Counted from the first letter of the stretch, positions 40,010-52,743 are shown. The stretch is DNA of 64,000 nt from Pollenia angustigena (GCA_930367215.1 OV884058.1:108275802-108339801), one strand, 5' to 3'. Program-made: numbers and translations. The notes: a model not told the origin generated them from the sequence alone.

Positions 40010-41392
40010 TATGTATTTTCGTATTTATTGAGAAAACATACTAAAAACATTAAAGAAATAGGTACCTAAAAATATGGTTTTGCGTAACTCACTAAATAAA
40101 AGAACAAAAATTAGTTTTTTCGCAAAAAAAAACATCTAACGGTAATGATCTTTAAACATTCTTTCTGCAAAAATACTAAGAAATTCAAAATATTCAAAAT
40201 ATATGTATGAAGTGCCAGCCAGCAACAGCAAAGAAGTTAACTTGCTGACTTTAAGCGCATGAAAAGCCAAAAAAAAACTTGAACAAAATTTATTACTTAC
40301 TTAAGTTGTTGCGTTGCTGACTGATTAAGCAAAGAGCATACACATAGCGAGACTAAAAAAATTATTTACTCTCTCTCTTTCTGCTTTTGCTTTTTTGCTT
40401 TTGCTTACTCTCTATCAAAGTAATAAAAGGCATTGAAAAATACAGTTTTTTAATTTGCAGCAAAAAATGTAAACAAAGCAAAAATTTTGGTGCTGTTGCT
40501 ATTTTAAAGCAAGCAATTTAAACACTGCTTTGTTTAACTTAAATTAATCTCATTTTCGGATTATTTCAAGTACGAATTCAGGATTGAGTATGGATAATTT
40601 AAGTATTTCATTATTGAAAATCTTTCTGTACTTGATTCAAGAAAATCCGTACTCAACGTACTATTAATAACGCTTCGGATTGGTTTGAGTACGGATGGAT
40701 TGATTTTTCTTTTGAGTGTAGAAATCAAATGTCTTGAGGAAATTGGACTCTGTAAGACAATTTGACTGTATGGGGGCAAATTTCCATTCTGTAACTGACC
40801 TACAAAGTTTCTATTTTTTAAGAGCATTTTTGTTTAGAAATTTTGCTTCTATTTCTATTTCTAACGGTCAATTTTTCTTTTTCTCAATTTAAGTAAGTTT
40901 TAAAAATCACAAAATCTCAATTTTTTTTATTGAATATCATAAAAATCATGAACCATTAAAACGTTGCTCATTTTTAAGAATGCATTAACAACTCAACACG
41001 AAACACTAACGTATGTTTGTCCTTATTTCCTTTATACTCTTAAGCCTGCTAAAGTATTTACAAATATTTGAGCAATAATAAAAAAATCTAACAAAAGGGA
41101 ATAAAAATCACAAGGAAGGGAAAAACTATTAAATGCCCATTGAAAAAGGCCATTAAAGTCTACAAACAGAGTGGGTTTTTTGATCATTACATTTCATTGC
41201 TGGCTGTTTCAATGGATAGACCAGCAGTTTTTGGAGTTTGCCACAAATTTTTTGCTGACTAAACCAAATAGTTTTCAAGTGTGATTATTCACACGTGCAT
41301 CTAGAATAAAAATAAAACTGAAACTGAAAGAATCATGAAAAAATGGAAACAAATATTGGCAAAGACGTGCTTACATCCTTGAATTAATACAG

Positions 41393-41413
41393 ACACACAC
41401 ACACACACACACA
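41393..41413. repeat. (CA)n microsatellite
   Basis: About ten ACAC dinucleotide copies, surrounded by intron DNA (40730-41634) in which I see a few weak dyad units and no gene. Confidence 0.85.
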
Positions 41414-41634
41414 TTAAACAACGAATAGTAGTTAAAATAACAAATTTTTATGACATCAAAAAGGATGTATATCTACAGAAGTTGGATTTTGAAAAAATAT
41501 CCTCATTTGATGCATTTATGGCCATTCATGGCTCAGGACGTGCATAAAACTATAATTTGCATTGCTTTTTTTCAATTTTCTTACAGTTGAATAAGCAATC
41601 CAAATAGTGTGTATGGGTGTGTGTCTGTCTGCAA

Positions 41635-42748
41635 CAGTGTTGCCAATTTAGCCATTTAGTGGCTAGATTTAGCCAATAAAAAATGAGTTTAGCCATTAGC
41701 CATTTTGTTTAGCCTTTTTCAACTTGTTTAGCCAAAAAATTTTTTTGCCGTTTTTCTTTTAAAAGAATAATTTTTATATTATTATAAAAGTTTATAAAAG
41801 TAAAATAAACATTTTGAACAATTTAAACGCCTTTAATTTAAATCACAATTTTTACAAATGTTGAAAATCGCTATAAACTATGACGCTGAAACACCTTTCA
41901 AAATAAAGGAACAGTATTCGACTATTAAATTTATAAAATGGATAAACACAAACATCGCTGTTTCTTTCTGGTTGCAAGTATTTCAATAAAGGGATGCAGG
42001 CGGTAACAAAATTGTTTTAGAAATTTCAGAATTGACTAAAAGTAATTTGAGAAATAGGTTACATTAAGCAACCGTTAATTCGATTTTATCAATTAGGTAA
42101 ATATTTTTACCATAACAATACAATATTTATACCACCACCACAATAGTGGAGAGGGTACTATGCGTTTGTTCTAATGTCTGTAACAGCTTAAAATATTGGT
42201 CCTAAGCCCACCTTTACGTATACCGATTAACTCAGAATCACTTTCTGAGTCGAATTAACGATGTTTGCGCAAAGTATAGGTCGCAATTTAGAGATTATTG
42301 ATAAAATTTGGTACAAAGGTTCTTATGTGGTGTAGGGTATCATAAAATCGGGTTTAACCGACTAAACTTTCTTACTTGTTTTTTAATGTAGATCTGGACT
42401 CAAATGGTTGGGTAAATGTTGTCGTGATTATGATTAACATTCAAATTATTTAAAGCTTATGATTATTTGAAACTAATGAGTGATTCCTATGAGATGAGCA
42501 ATAACGACATCGAATTTTTCAATGATTTAATTTTTAAATATTAATTTATTTTTATATTAATTTACGTTTATTCTTATTTAACAAATTCATCATAACTCAC
42601 AATTTCATCGCAAACAACTTTAAATGAATTATTTCTGTTTTGTTACTCAATTTTAATGTGTTTTTATTTAAAAAAGCTTTTAGCCATTTTTTAGACCATT
42701 TTTAGCAATTTTTTAGCCATTTTTGGTCACCAAGTTTTGGCAACACTG
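41635..42748. mobile_element. hAT element with perfect GTCTGCAA duplication
   Basis: The inverted end CAGTGTTGCCAA is present on both sides, flanked by GTCTGCAA at 41627-41634 and 42749-42756. TTTAGCCATTTT-type motifs are clustered at both ends. A copy of dispersed repeat A lies inside (42123-42385). 1,114 bp, no transposase. Confidence 0.9.
42123..42385 (+). repeat. Dispersed repeat A, short copy
   Basis: Starts TTATACCACCACCACAATAG then TGGAGAGGGTACTATGC and ends GTGTAGGGTATCATAAAATC then ACCGACTAAACTTTCTT. It lacks much of the middle seen at 13688-14255. Confidence 0.7.
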
Positions 42749-43379
42749 GTCTGCAATAGTTTGTTTTTTATTTTTAAATGTGTGCGTGCAACTTTTAGTG
42801 TGTAATTTTTAAAATGGAATCGAAATAAAAAAATAAATCTTGTAAAGTTTAAAATAAGAATATAAAGAGGAGAAAAAGGAATGCCTCCCAGTCGTCAACA
42901 TCAACACTTTGGCTATTTTTTTTTGTCTTATTCAGCTTGTTTAATGTCCTGTTCCTGACACAGCACACACTCACTCTCCCTTTCTCTCTATGTGTGATTT
43001 TCATTCTTTGTAAATATTTTTGGTAACAGACCAACGATTAAATAAATTGTGAACTGTTTAGATAACGTTTGTTATGGACATGTACACTAAACTTGTGCAA
43101 ATGTTTTACAAAAGTACACACATTTATTTTTTTTTAACACACAAAAAGTACTTGAGCTATTTTTTTCGCTTGCTTGTTCTCAGCACTTTGGAATGTGTTT
43201 TTTACGTTTGCTGTCATGTAAAATTGTGTTTAAATTACAAGCGATCTAATTTTAATGGGTTTTATAGTCACTACTGCGAATAAGTTGATATTTTTACTAA
43301 ATTAGTCACTTTAGAAATCCAAAGATTTGATTGCAAATAATAAAGAACATTTTTAAATAATGGCTACCATTTTTTATCT

Positions 43380-44188
43380 TTTCTTTTCTTTTAATCGAAA
43401 ATACATATGTCTTTGTGTAAGACAAATTTTTAATAGAAAACATTTTTATGTCTAAAATTCTATACAAATAATGTTTCTGTACAAGAGAAAATTTCTGCAG
43501 TAATTATATCTCTGACTCTAAGAAGTCTTATATCAAAATTGAATTCCTGTACAAGAGAAAATTTAGAAAAGTTTTATTTTGCAAGAGAAAGAAATTATTT
43601 GTCTGTATAAGAGAAAACTTCAATATAAATTTTGCTCATAATTACGTACATATTTTACAAATTATGTTTTTAAAATTATTTCGGTAAAAAAAAATTTTAA
43701 TCTAAAATATGTATGTCCCTGTATAAGAGAAATTTTTCATAGTAAATATGTTCACGTTTCAAAACTTTATGCAAATTATGTCTCTGTATAAGAGAAAATT
43801 TCTATAGAAATTATATCTCTGACTAAAAGAAGTGTTCTATCAATTTTTAATTCCTGTGCAAGAGAAAATTTAGAACAGTTTTCTTTGTGCAATAGAAAAG
43901 AAATTTGTGTCTGTATAAGAGAAAACTTCAATATAAATTTTGCTCATAATTAGGTACATCTTTTACAAACTATCTTTTTATAAATATTTCGGTTAAAAAA
44001 AAATTTTAATCTAAAATATGTATGTCCCTGTAAGAGAAATTATTCATAGTAAATATGTTCACGTTTCAAAACTTTATGCAAATTGCGTCTCTGTATAAGA
44101 GAAAATTTCTATAGAATATTTATATCTGACTAAAAGAAGTCTTCTATCAAAATAAATTCCTGTGCAAGAGAAAATTTAGAACAGTTTC
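43380..44188. repeat. Double-dyad array 2, left part
   Basis: Units of about 34 bp combine TTTCTATAGAAA with TCTCTGTATAAGAGA. A ~295-bp block is itself repeated: 43560-43830 and 43860-44130 share GCTCATAATTA..GTACAT and TATGTATGTCCCTGTA. The array is interrupted by a hAT element and continues at 45810. Confidence 0.75.
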
Positions 44189-45801
44189 CAGGGATGCCAC
44201 TAAAAAGCACTATTTCGAGCAAAAAAGCGTAAAAAAGCACTAAGCCATTTTTAAAATTTAATGAAAGACAAAACAAGTTGCATACGGCTGTGCCGAATAT
44301 TATATACCTCCAAAATTTAGGTTGTTCATTGTTCATTTAAGATTAAATAATAAATATATTTAAATTTGTATATAAACATTTACCGAAAATTGCAATGACC
44401 GACCATTGTTTATAAAACTTAATGACAGCCCATATTTTAATAAAAAACCTAATATTTTATCGTTTAAATAAATCTAAATTAAAATCGTGCAAAGTTAAAT
44501 AAAGCTATTGGCTTATGATATTATCCAATTATTTTAAAATATCGATGGTTTTCTTCCGCAACCACGTAACTCGATTTTTTCCGATTTTTTGTTTTAACCG
44601 GAAAAGTAACCAGTTAATACCGCCTTACAATTTTGCAATTTTTTTGTTTGGCGGAATATCGGATTTTTTCCTAATTCTTGGATTATAAAAGAATATATTG
44701 TAAACAGTTTCAAATATTTGGCAAAAAAAAAAGCATTTTGTCTCTCCTGAAAAGTAGTTGTTTTTGAGTACGAAGTACGCTTCTGAATAAAGAACACACA
44801 TAAGGTGTAAAATAGAAAAACATGTACTGTGTTTGCATTCTGATACTTAGTCAAACCCTTTTTTAATAGCACTAGAGGTAGAAGTGCACAACACGTGGAA
44901 AACTAAAGCGCATGAAAATTAGCAGGTTACACAACGCTCGTTATAAAAGTATTTTCTGTCAGCTGTTTTAATTTATTTAAAACTTTGCATATACCAAGCT
45001 ACGGCTCTTTTTTTGTTTGTTTTTAAAGTATTTGCATTTTTTCTTAACAATTCCTAATATTTTCCAATCCATATTCTATTTTTGAAACAGTGTCTACATC
45101 TTTATAAAAATGTTTACCGAAATACATCGTTTTTATTACGATTACTAAATATGTTGTCAACTCTAAAAAGTGCTACGTTTCGTAAAATTCCAAATTGTTA
45201 GGAAGCCTAGCTCTAACCTCGTAAATAAAGTTTTTGGTAAAACGAATGTAACTTTCTTTTATCACTCTTTTATCATTTGAAATCTTAAAATCTAAACAAG
45301 CCTTCTCAAAATTGTACCCCAAATAGCAAAGTTCAACTAAATCATCCTCTATATCGAGTCCTAACAGCGAAAATAACGTAAGCGACATGATTTTCAATTT
45401 TCGTTTTTTTTAATAAATGACTTTATTGGCAACACTTGCATCATCTCCTAAAATATCATGGTCACATAATGTACCGTTACGATTTTATAGCAAAAACAAT
45501 TTTAGTGTAAGCGACAAATTTCATACAAAATTAATATGAAATAGAACAAAAAAGCTCTCTCCTGTAAAATTTGATTTTTGGCGCTTACATTATTTTCGCT
45601 GTTAGGGGTCGATATAATCGAAGTTTTAAAAAATGGTAGAAACAAATACAAATTGTAAAAAGCACTAAAGGCACTAATGAAAAATTGAAAACGCACCAAG
45701 TTAGTGTTTTTTTTAGTTTGGCACTATGGATACAATTTTGGCGTTTTGAGGCATCAAAAATCACCATAAATAATGCCAAAAGCACTAAGTTGGCATCACT
45801 G
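44189..45801 (-). mobile_element. hAT element with 7/8 target duplication
   Basis: CAGGGATGCCACTAAAAAGC on the left and inverted CAGTGATGCCAACTTAGTGC on the right; flanks ACAGTTTC (44181-44188) and ACAGTTCC (45802-45809) differ at one base. AAAAAGCACTAA motifs repeat near both ends. It sits inside the double-dyad array and carries a transposase fragment on the minus strand. Confidence 0.82.
45173..45397 (-). pseudogene. Central hAT transposase fragment
   Basis: A 74-codon frame begins MKIMSLTLFSLLGLDIEDD and ends VRARLPNNLEFYET. The FxxEVRARLPNNLExYE stretch resembles the segment upstream of the C-terminal dimerization domain in many hAT transposases. It lies in the middle of an element with hAT ends, which supports the reading. 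It has no catalytic residues that I can place. Confidence 0.5.
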
Positions 45802-45809
45802 ACAGTTCC

Positions 45810-46686
45810 TTTGTGCAATAGAAAATAAATTTGTGTCTGTATAAGAGAACACTTTAATAGAAATTATGTCCATAGTTAGGTAAACTTTTTACAAACTAAA
45901 AAGTCAATGTAGAATAGAAACTTTCAAAAGAAATTTGTTTTTTTGTATTAGAGAAAATTTCTTTAAGAACAAGTCTTTATAAAACACAAATTCAATACAG
46001 ATTATGTCCCTGTATGAGAGACAACTTCTTTAGAATTAAGAGAAGTTTTTTAAAGTTTTTCTGATAAAAAGATTTTTTTTAGAAAATTTTCCTTTGTATA
46101 AGAGAAATTTTCTGTCGAGTTCCTGTCTAGAAGAAATTTTTAATAAAAAATATGTCTATATCAAAAAAAATGTATATAATATATTTCTCTGTAAAAAAAT
46201 GTCTCTGTTTAAAAACAAATTTTCTATAAAAGAAAAATTTGAAAATAAAATCTTGTATAAGAGAAATTTGCTAATAAAAATGTCTCTGAATAATAGATTT
46301 TTTTTTATTAAAAACATGACTTCTTATAAGAGCAAAATTTTTTTTCAAGCCAATTGTATAAAAAAACTTTTTTATAGCAAATATTTCTCTATATAAGAGA
46401 AATTTTATTTACATATTAGGTAAGTTTCTGTTAAGGAGAAAATTTTACGAGAAGAATTGTGTATAAGAGAAAATATTTACTGAACATTTTTAAAGAAATT
46501 TTGTCTATGTTTAAGAAAAATGTTCTAAAGAATATCGGTATATGGGTGTTTCACAGAAAATTATCCATTATAGCTCAAAAATTAAATTATTATTTTGAAT
46601 TTATTTTTCCGCTTATATTATACAAAATAAATGTGTCTGTTATTTTCCGAAAGATTAACTTTAATTTTCTTTATACAAACAAATAT
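45810..46686. repeat. Double-dyad array 2, right part
   Basis: Continues with CTGTATAAGAGA and TTTCTATAGAAA-type units that decay to the right. The open frames seen here are by-products of the repeat, not genes. Confidence 0.65.
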
Positions 46687-46689
46687 ATA

Positions 46690-47630
46690 TGGGTAATTCC
46701 AAGGTGTTGAACGTGACAGTCGTACGCATCAAAAATGTAATAACATTTTAAGCAAAAAATATTTTAACGTTCTCTTATCCCTTAAATTATAGCACTAAGA
46801 AAGCACTGTTATCAATGCTAAAGTTTATGGCGCGCGATTCTAGGTCAAAGATAATGGCAAAAGAAGTAGCGGTTCGAACGTAAAAAAAACCGAAGTTGTT
46901 TTTGTGGCCATGTATAAAAAGGCATAATTCAGCGAAACCTGGCACAATTTTTTAGTCAAACTACTTTAAGAATTTTACGCAGCAATGTAACATTAAAATG
47001 TCTTGGTTTGATTCCAAAATCTTCTGTATTTTCTTTTTTTTTGAACCAAAATCTGGGTCGATAATTTGCACTAAGTGAACAAATTAATGGGTAAATTTAT
47101 AAAATTAGTAAAATCTAAATATCGTAAAATAATCAGCTTTTAAAAACTTTTAAATTTTCGGTCACGGTGGACCTTTTGACGGAAATGCCCATATTTTTTT
47201 TTTGTTACCCATAATAAATGAATAAAGACACTAAAAACTTGTAACTTTTTATAATGTAACGACCGTTACTTAAAAAAAAATTTTTTTTGTTAACAAATTT
47301 CTTTGGTTTGAAAATAAATCCATTCCTTAAACAAAATATTTCAAAGAATTTAATCAGATATTTTACTTGACATGTCTTGTGCAAAATTTTACAATACATG
47401 ATGTTTGTTTCCGACATTTGAAAACAGCACATTTATAAAGTAACGACCGTTACCTTTTTAACGGTCAAAAAAAGTATTGAAATTACATTTTTTATGAATT
47501 TTTTCGGTTGCTACCGTTGCTTGAACTTTCGTTAGTCCAAAATGAAGCAATCCTCGTGGCATATTTGGGTAGCAATTTTATTTAAAAAATCTCCGAAAAT
47601 CTGTAACGACCGTTACGTTGGAAATACCCA
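46690..47630. mobile_element. Element with TGGGTA ends and GTAACGACCGTTAC palindromes
   Basis: TGGGTAATTCCAA on the left and inverted TGGGTATTTCCAA on the right, with TA outside. The palindrome-like GTAACGACCGTTAC occurs near 47256, 47439 and 47603. About 940 bp with no convincing ORF. The superfamily is unknown; the TA target suggests Tc1/mariner. Confidence 0.6.
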
Positions 47631-47639
47631 TATGTAACA

Positions 47640-48785
47640 GTCAAATTTTCTTTTGCATATAATGGAAGATGGAAGAAATTTTCTTTGAAAATATAATTTT
47701 CTAAACTAAAAGTGTCTTCTTTATGGATATTTTCTATAAGAAATATTCATATGTATTTGTCTTATCCTACGGTAACTTTAAAAATTACTCCAGAACTTTA
47801 ATTTACAAAGACTCTTTTGCCCAAAGCTCTTTCTAAGCAATACTCGAAACTTACCTAACTCTTATAAGAGTTCTTTTTTTTTTTTGACTACGAAAAACTT
47901 AATATCCAAGTTTCCAAACTACAACCATGTACCACTAATTTGTGGCTAAATACGTTTACTCCCTTGACCATCAAAACGATAACAGACAAGCAGCCAGTCA
48001 TCTAGTTACAATGGCCAAAACAAAAAACAAATGCAATTTGCAAATAAAAATCCGCAACAACATCAGGAAGAGAATATATTTAATGTTCCATGTAAGCGAG
48101 AAAATGAGAAGAAAAAACTCCCAGAATTTACGAACTAAAAAATATCAGAGTCTGCTGCAACTGGAGTATAAAGAAATCGGCAAAAAATTTTGTGTTTGTG
48201 TTCAAATTCAACAGGATGATAAATAGTTTAAAAGCAAGAGGAGCTGTTGTAAAAAAGAAGTAAAAGAAAGAAAAGTGGGGAAAAAATTAAAATAACCAAA
48301 TGTTGTTGAAGCGTTTGAAAGCAAAAAAGTGGCAACGATTATAAAAAAAGCTGCAAAACTTAAGTGATTTAAAACGCTTTAAAGGCAGTAAAAAACTCAC
48401 AAAACATGAAAAATGCTTGTGTAACATTTTAATATCATTTGTGCCACAATCCAAACGACAATGACTTCATGAATAAAATTATTGTTTACTGTGGTTTTTT
48501 TAAGCTCTTTACTAAGAGAAAATTCAATTTTAACCTTAAATTAACATAAAACAATGAAATAGAAAACAAAATGCTTTAAATTCTTTATAATTTATCATAA
48601 ATTATATTTAATCTTACAAATTACACATTGGAATGAAAGCGATGGAACGCTGTTTTGCAGCATTTTTAACTTCATTTAGACAGATACGTAAAGAAAGCAG
48701 TTGATATATTAAGGCTGAATTAATTCGTGCAGCAAAATTTTAAGGGTTTAAATTATTTCATTGAATTTTATAACATTTGTTTAAT
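47640..48785. other. Intron DNA, nothing recognised
   Basis: A few dyad units near 47690-47740. The plus-strand frame at 47942-48226 has no recognisable motif and an adenine-rich composition. Confidence 0.5.
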
Positions 48786-48937
48786 TTCAACATTTCTTCA
48801 TTTTTCGAATTTATTCTATGAGCTAAATTTCAGTTTCTGTAAGATTGAAGGAATATAACTATTACAAAAAAGTTTAATAAAATACATAACTGAAATTTAG
48901 CTCACAGAATAAATTCGAAAAATGAAAAAATGTTGAA
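48786..48937. mobile_element. Foldback MITE with ~50-bp arms
   Basis: TTCAACATTTCTTCATTTTT then CGAATTTATTCTATGAGC is mirrored by GCTCACAGAATAAATTCG then AAAAATGAAAAAATGTTGAA, leaving about 50 bases in the loop. The target site is unclear. Non-coding. Confidence 0.8.
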
Positions 48938-49097
48938 TATAATATAAAGTAACCTTCGGAAGGAAATAATTCCCAGTTTCTATTTGTTTAATCTGTTAAA
49001 CAGATCCATGAAATGTATGCAAATTATTTTTGATAATTTTAATTGCAAAATAAAAATTTTGGGCCTGTGATAAGTATGAATATTTTGGACAAAAATA

Positions 49098-49940
49098 AAG
49101 GGTGGTTCAACCCAAATGCGTGAGTAACCCCTTAACGTCAAGTTTTTAGCCCAACTTTTTTTGACATTTCTTTGTTTCGGTGTTTGACATATTTAACCAC
49201 GGAGAGAAACTAAATTGAGTTAAGATTGTTGAAGCCTTTTATGAAAATGGGCGTTCAAATTAAAATGCATTTCGTGAATTTCGTGATTTTTTGTCCAAAA
49301 TCGGGGAATTGTGTGCAAATTTCAGCAAATCGGGTCTGTAGGAAATGTGAAAACTGGAAATTTGACTGATTGGTCTGGCATATGGGCTGGCGGTGCCATC
49401 TGGCCGCACTTCTTCGGAAATGAGGTCACCCAAGCAGTTACCGTTAATGATGTTTGCTATCGTATTGCAAGATGATGACGGACTTCTTGTGGCCAGAAAC
49501 TGAGGATATGGACCTAGGGGATATGTGGTTCTAACTGGATGGTGCCACTTGCCACAAAGTTAACGAAACAATGTCTCTGTTGCGCGAGTCATGCAATGGC
49601 CGTGTTATCTCACGCCGCGGCGCGCCGTGGCGATGGTAATTGGCCGGCACAATATTGTAATTTGATACCGTTGGACATCTTTCTTTAAGGATTTTGAACA
49701 GAAAAAGTGTACGTCAATAAGGCAAGAATAATTCAAGAGCTTAAGGATAAGATAATTTGGCACATTAACGACATTGAACCTTAATTATGTCTCAGAGTCA
49801 TTGAAAATCTGGACAATATGCCAGCAAAGCCGTGGCGAGCATTTGGCTGATATTTTGTTTCACACACAATTGTCATAGATCTATCATAATAAAAAATATA
49901 AAGATAATTCTTTTATGTGATTCTCATTTTAGTTTATGCT
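49098..49940 (+). pseudogene. Mariner (DD41D-like) relic lacking its right end
   Basis: The left end AAGGGTGGTTCAACCCAAAT matches that of the copy at 19915, with TA before it. Degraded frames encode WPETEDMDLGDMWF, then LDGATCHKVNETMSLLRES. The right inverted end is not found. It has many stops and an extra CGCGGCGCGCC stretch near 49615. Confidence 0.75.
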
Positions 49941-50099
49941 TAAGGCAGTTTTAAAATTTATCTTAAAGTTGTTGTGGGTTAACAATAAACTTCTAGCTAT
50001 TTGGGCTTTACTTGGAAAATAAGGGGCCAAAAGTTGCCAAGAATATGAAAAGTGGCCACAGTTAACAGAATGAAAAGAAATTGCAACTAAAATAGAAAC

Positions 50100-50430
50100 A
50101 ATTTTTTGTTAAATATTATTTTTTTCAAAAAGGTGCTTCTTATCTGGAGCAATTTTCTATAAGAAGTTTGCATGTGTTCTTTAACAATTTTCTCTTAAAA
50201 AATAAATTTTAATTTGATCTAAAGCAATTTTCTATAGAAAATTTACTTAAAGCTGAAGTAATTTTCTTTAGAATATTTGCGTCTGTTCTAGAGCAATTTT
50301 CTATGATAATTTTTGTCACGTGTAGATCAATTTTCTGGAGAAAATTTTCTCTAATCTAGTTCAAGTTTCTCCAGATCAAAGGCAAATTTTCTATGGAATA
50401 TTTTCTGTAACCTATAAAAATGTATGGTTG
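50100..50430. repeat. Double-dyad array 3, left part
   Basis: GCAATTTTCTATAGAAAATT and TCTAGAGCAATTTTCT units recur at roughly 34-45 bp. The array is cut by the piggyBac relic and continues at about 51400-51790. Confidence 0.65.
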
Positions 50431-51395
50431 CTCCCTTGCGGAACCGTCAGGCACCGGGAGTTCGAAATTTTCCAATTTTTGTAACAGCTTTTTTTCAGTT
50501 TGTTGATTAGAAATGTCGCAGAGAATTCTTGATTTTAGAACGGAAGTAGAGAGTGAATATAATGGTGATTTGTCTTCTGACGACAGTGATAATGACCCAG
50601 ATTTCGATTTTGATGCTGCTTTCCGAAATAAACATTTTGAAGATGACGAGCAAATAGGCCATTTGCATGATGAAAACGAAGCGATGGAAGTTGCAGATGC
50701 TCGGAACAATGCAGCAGTCGATTAAGGCTTGTACGAAGTGCAACAAAACGTTGAAAACCCACTGAATACTGCACCAGATGAAATAAAACGATTAATGGGA
50801 ATCAATTACTACATGTGGGTATTCAAATATCCGAGCTATCGATCATATTGGAGTGACTAATGTTTCAAACTAAAAATGGGCAGCATGACACGAAATCGTC
50901 ACGATAAGATGCGCTAATTCTTGCACTTCAAAAGCAACCAGACAATGCAGCGCCGTCATCGTGTCCAATAGCCATCGTCATTAGATCAACAGCCTTTGAA
51001 GTCTAGTCAACAGCCATCGATATCTGATCAACAGCCATCAAAATAAAACGAAGATGCGAGCGGTCGCAGACGTTATTGTGCCACCGAAACAGTTCGAATG
51101 TATGGACCCATACCACAATACGATCCAGGTCATTATCGTATTGAACCGGAATTTTCAAAAAGTGCCAGAGCGAGCAAGAGGTGATTGCGAAGACAACGTT
51201 GGAACGTCTCGCAGTTGATATTGTTGCGAAACATAATCACCCAATGTCTGCTCCATTGCCGCCGCATGACATTCGCCTTGATAACGTTGGGCATTTAGCA
51301 GAATATTTGTCAAGGAAGGGAAACCGCGATGCAAAAATCCAAAAATTCCAAAAATTTGGAATAAAAAACTGGTTTGCTGAGTTTCACGGAAACTA
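50430..51395 (+). pseudogene. piggyBac transposase relic
   Basis: The plus-strand start MSQRILDFRTEVESEYNGD is followed by an acidic stretch SSDDSDNDPDFDFD. After a stop, DEIKRLMGINYYMWVFKYPS then YRSYWSD, MTRNRHDKMR and FLHFKSN match the conserved GIN..MG...PSYRxYWS...MSRNRF..ILRFLHFxDN of piggyBac. The DDD core and C-terminus are mostly deleted. No TTAA-flanked ends were found. It splits the double-dyad array. Confidence 0.72.
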
Positions 51396-51399
51396 AATG

Positions 51400-51790
51400 C
51401 AATTGCTCTAGAAAAAGGTTTTATAGAAAATTCCCTTCGGATCTAGGGCAGGTTTCCATAAGAAATTTGCTCCTAATCTAGAGCAATTTTCTATAAACAT
51501 TTTTCTCTAATCTAGAGCAATTTGTTTTTTAAACCATTCTCTGATCTAGACCAACATTCTTTAGAAAATTTTGCCTTTGATCGAGAGAACTTTTTTATAA
51601 AATATTTTCCTCTCACCTTAAACCATTTTTTGTAGAAAAATTTCTCTGATGAAGACCAATTTTCAATTTACAAAATTTGCCTGTGATCTAGAGCAATTTT
51701 CTTTGGAAAATTTTCTCTACTATTTGAAAATCATCCATTTTCACAAAGAAATTTCTCACTGACTTAGAGCAATTTTGTATAGAAAAATTG
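51400..51790. repeat. Double-dyad array 3, right part
   Basis: AATTTTCTATAGAAAA-like cores with GATCTAGAGCAA spacers. The adjoining 51790-52728 segment shows no gene that I can support. Confidence 0.65.
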
Positions 51791-52743
51791 TCTTCATTGC
51801 ACATAAATTTATTATCTCATCTTGAAAAATGTGTAATAAAAAATGTGTCGAGCAATTTTTTTAAGCTGTCTGCAGTAATTTCTTCTGTACCCTTTTTCGA
51901 TGCATATCTTTGCCTTATTAAGTATGATAATTGTGTTCCACAAATCTTTTTAAAGAAAAAACTAGAAGATGCTTTGTATGATTTAGATAAACATGATAAA
52001 TGTTTGCGTATTATTAATGTAAATGTGTAAATATACATTAAGTGAATGTGTAATGAATGAACGTGTTTTGAAATATCTTGCAAATATTTAATATGATTTA
52101 GCATTTGTATGGCTTTTCCTAAAATCTTTGATATAAATCTTCATATTCTATCTACTCCGTTTGCAATACGACAATTCTAATTGCATTTGTACATTTTAAG
52201 TATCATTTCAATTCATTATTATTGTTAAAATGTTGAAAATGTCATGTAAATTGTAGTTGTAACACTAGTTTGAATAGAATGTCATGGTCATTGTATTGGA
52301 CGAAATTAAATGACTGCATATTTTTCGGATGATGGATAAATAATGTGAAAAATGAGAAATGTCTTCCACATAGATGTCTTAGTTATTTAGTTTTTTCATG
52401 AAATATATAAATTATTGTCTACGATTTGTGGTAATGCAGAAAGAAGTCTAAACATAAAAGACAATTAATATAATTGGGTGCAATCAAGTTAATCATAAGA
52501 GATTATTAATTACCGTAGATTTCCTTTTATAGTTTGGTGTTTCCTAAAGATATTGCAAATTATAATTATTTAATATGTTTAAAGAAAAGTTTTAAAAAAG
52601 TTCTTAAGCTAAGAGTGTTTTTATTTCGATTTTGATGCCTTTTGCTTCATTTATTCATAAGTCATGACGTATGATTAATATTAGTTATAATTCAATTTTA
52701 AACGTGCTGAAAAGCAACATTTCCTTATAAATTTGTCCTATAT

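Larger units (their letters stand above)
39148..40527 (+). mobile_element. hAT element with perfect CTTTGTTT duplication
   Basis: Inverted ends CAGTGTTTAAAAATGCTTG and CAGTGTTTAAATTGCTTGC; flanks at 39140-39147 and 40528-40535 are both CTTTGTTT. Subterminal AAAAGCAAAAAGCAAAAGC on the left is mirrored by GCTTTTGCTTTTTTGC on the right. A BED-finger start survives at 39482, and a separate MITE sits at 39627-40009. Confidence 0.9.

Noticed and set aside
46094..46710. Two plus-strand frames of 100 and 83 codons
   Set aside because: They consist of Lys/Asn/Phe-rich translation of the AT-rich dyad array, with no motif.
47942..48226. Plus-strand 94-codon basic frame
   Set aside because: The composition follows the adenine-rich DNA, and there is no domain, splice or promoter support.
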